Positions 63,113-64,000 of a stretch of DNA of 64,000 bases are shown one piece after another. The translations under genes were made by a program, and so were the position numbers. The notes beneath the pieces are model-generated. The model saw nothing but the letters and a program-made list of their open reading frames with translations. It was not told the origin of the DNA and made no database searches. Every line of letters starts with the position of its first letter. The first letter of the stretch is position 1. Source of the stretch: Monosiga brevicollis MX1 (taxonomy: Eukaryota; Opisthokonta; Choanoflagellata; Craspedida; Salpingoecidae); NCBI RefSeq assembly GCF_000002865.3, contig NW_001865069.1:13555-77554 (forward strand), written 5' to 3'.

Positions 63113-63620
63113 GCAGTCGGAAATCCAACATCACTATATTCCATTCCGCCCATCGCTTGATTGTCTTCTTTCTTTCCGCCTGGTCTCTCTTCTTCTCGCA
63201 TACCATGTGCTGCACGCCAATGCGCCGTGAACTGGGACAGAGTCATGACCAGTGAAGAATGTGGAGATGTAGATGCGAAAAAAGAGGATCAAAAGCAAAG
63301 AAGAAGAAGAAGATGGCGCGCTCACAGCGGTCAGGAAATTGAGGGTGATACCAAACGACGGGCAACCAATTCGCCGCGCAAAGACCAGAGGAAAGCTAGC
63401 TAAATTGCTTGCAACTTGTCGTTGTCATGTTTGGGGGGAAAAGACCGAGAAAGAGATAAAATAGTATCATCAAGACACACAGACTGGTCCTGAAAGCTGA
63501 GCCAACTCTGGCTGGCCAGCTCAAGGAGCGCGCACATGATTCAAATTGGGGGAAAGCGTCCAGCTCAGCTGGAATCTTGGGGAAAGCCTCACCCTGACGC
63601 AAGGCCAGGAAAACAAGGCC
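63113..63620. other. Convergent intergenic region
   Basis: Lies between the ESRP-like stop and the next minus-strand stop. Short AAG tract near 63297. No gene seen. Confidence 0.5.
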
Positions 63621-64000
63621 TCACTTCTTTTTGGTCGTTGATTTCTTCTTGACAGATTTCTTTTTGGTGGTGGACGTGGTCGTCTTCTTGGCAGCCTTGG
63701 CAGCCGCTGTCTCTGCGGCAGCTTCAGCCGTCACCAGCTCGGCCTCTGCACACACAGGATGACATGGGAGCATGACCAAATCCATGATGGCGCCAGATTA
63801 GCGCGGCAGGACGCGATGCACGAGCCATGTGAAAAGGATCAAAACATCGGCGTAGCATGCCAAGGCACGACTTACCCGAGGGCTCGGCTGGCAAGGAAAA
63901 GGTGATGGCTGCAGCCTGAGCTTGGGTGCAGATGCTGCACATCGGGGAGGCTTTGAGGGGCGTATAGAGGGCACCGCAATTGGGACACACCTTGGGCTGA
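63621..64000 (-). CDS. 3' end of a zinc-ribbon protein with Lys-rich tail
   Basis: Two exons are visible (beyond 64000 to 63876, and 63745-63621), joining in phase. The upstream exon encodes QPKVCPNCGALYTPLK followed by PMCSICTQAQ, two CxxC knuckles of a probable zinc ribbon, then FSLPAEPS. The last exon gives an Ala/Glu segment and a Lys/Thr-rich end (KKKSVKKKSTTKKK), which suggests nucleic-acid binding or a nuclear signal. The family is not recognised; the start lies outside the window. Confidence 0.6.

Overview
The window looks like nuclear DNA of a choanoflagellate, most like Monosiga brevicollis. That is an inference from gene content: a receptor tyrosine kinase with a non-animal ectodomain, flagellar dynein and tubule proteins, EPS8, DOT1, an ESRP-like splicing factor, Rab2 and YIPF3. 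It also rests on many short GT-AG introns (mostly about 60-180 bases), moderately high GC, and promoters and introns loaded with CT/GA and CA tracts. There are two assembly gaps (11049-11098 and 26416-27012). No rRNA, tRNA, CRISPR array or transposon was recognised.

Layout. 0-5 kb: GA and TGTCTG repeats, an intronless short-chain dehydrogenase (1191-1958 +) and an intronless unknown protein (3954-4712 +). 5.2-10.9 kb (-): one 11-exon receptor tyrosine kinase whose ectodomain carries 14 VCBS/FG-GAP repeats. 11.8-14.5 kb (+): a coiled-coil flagellar protein resembling CFAP210. 14.8-17.6 kb (-): a PDZ protein, sharing a CT-rich divergent promoter with an 18.3-23.1 kb (+) gene that joins a RhoGAP-like domain to a Rubicon-homology zinc domain. 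23.8-25.0 kb (+): an intronless GDP-hexose phosphorylase relative with a membrane anchor. 25.4-26.4 kb (-): the 3' part of an unknown membrane protein cut by a gap. 27.5-28.8 kb (+): a PH-domain protein. 29.3-30.6 kb (-): YIPF3. 30.9-35.0 kb (-): the axonemal dynein intermediate chain DNAI4/WDR78. 36.6-41.1 kb (+): a fasciclin/mucin/TSP1-like single-pass surface protein. 41.5-45.9 kb (-): DOT1 H3K79 methyltransferase. 46.8-47.4 kb (+): a TMEM220 protein. 47.6-54.4 kb (-): an EPS8-family actin regulator with added WH2 and PxWKR motifs. 55.9-57.5 kb (-): Rab2. 59.5-63.1 kb (+): a four-RRM ESRP/Fusilli-like protein. 63.6-64.0 kb (-): the 3' end of a zinc-ribbon protein.

These genes do not form an operon. 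Shared themes are surface signalling (the kinase and the fasciclin protein, whose tail carries candidate phosphotyrosine and proline-rich sites), actin and membrane traffic (EPS8, the RhoGAP-RH protein, the PH protein, Rab2, YIPF3) and the flagellum (the CFAP210-like protein, DNAI4). Exon structures were assembled by hand from splice consensus, reading phase and protein-family conservation. The starts of the CFAP210-like, EPS8 and RhoGAP-RH genes and some internal exons remain provisional.
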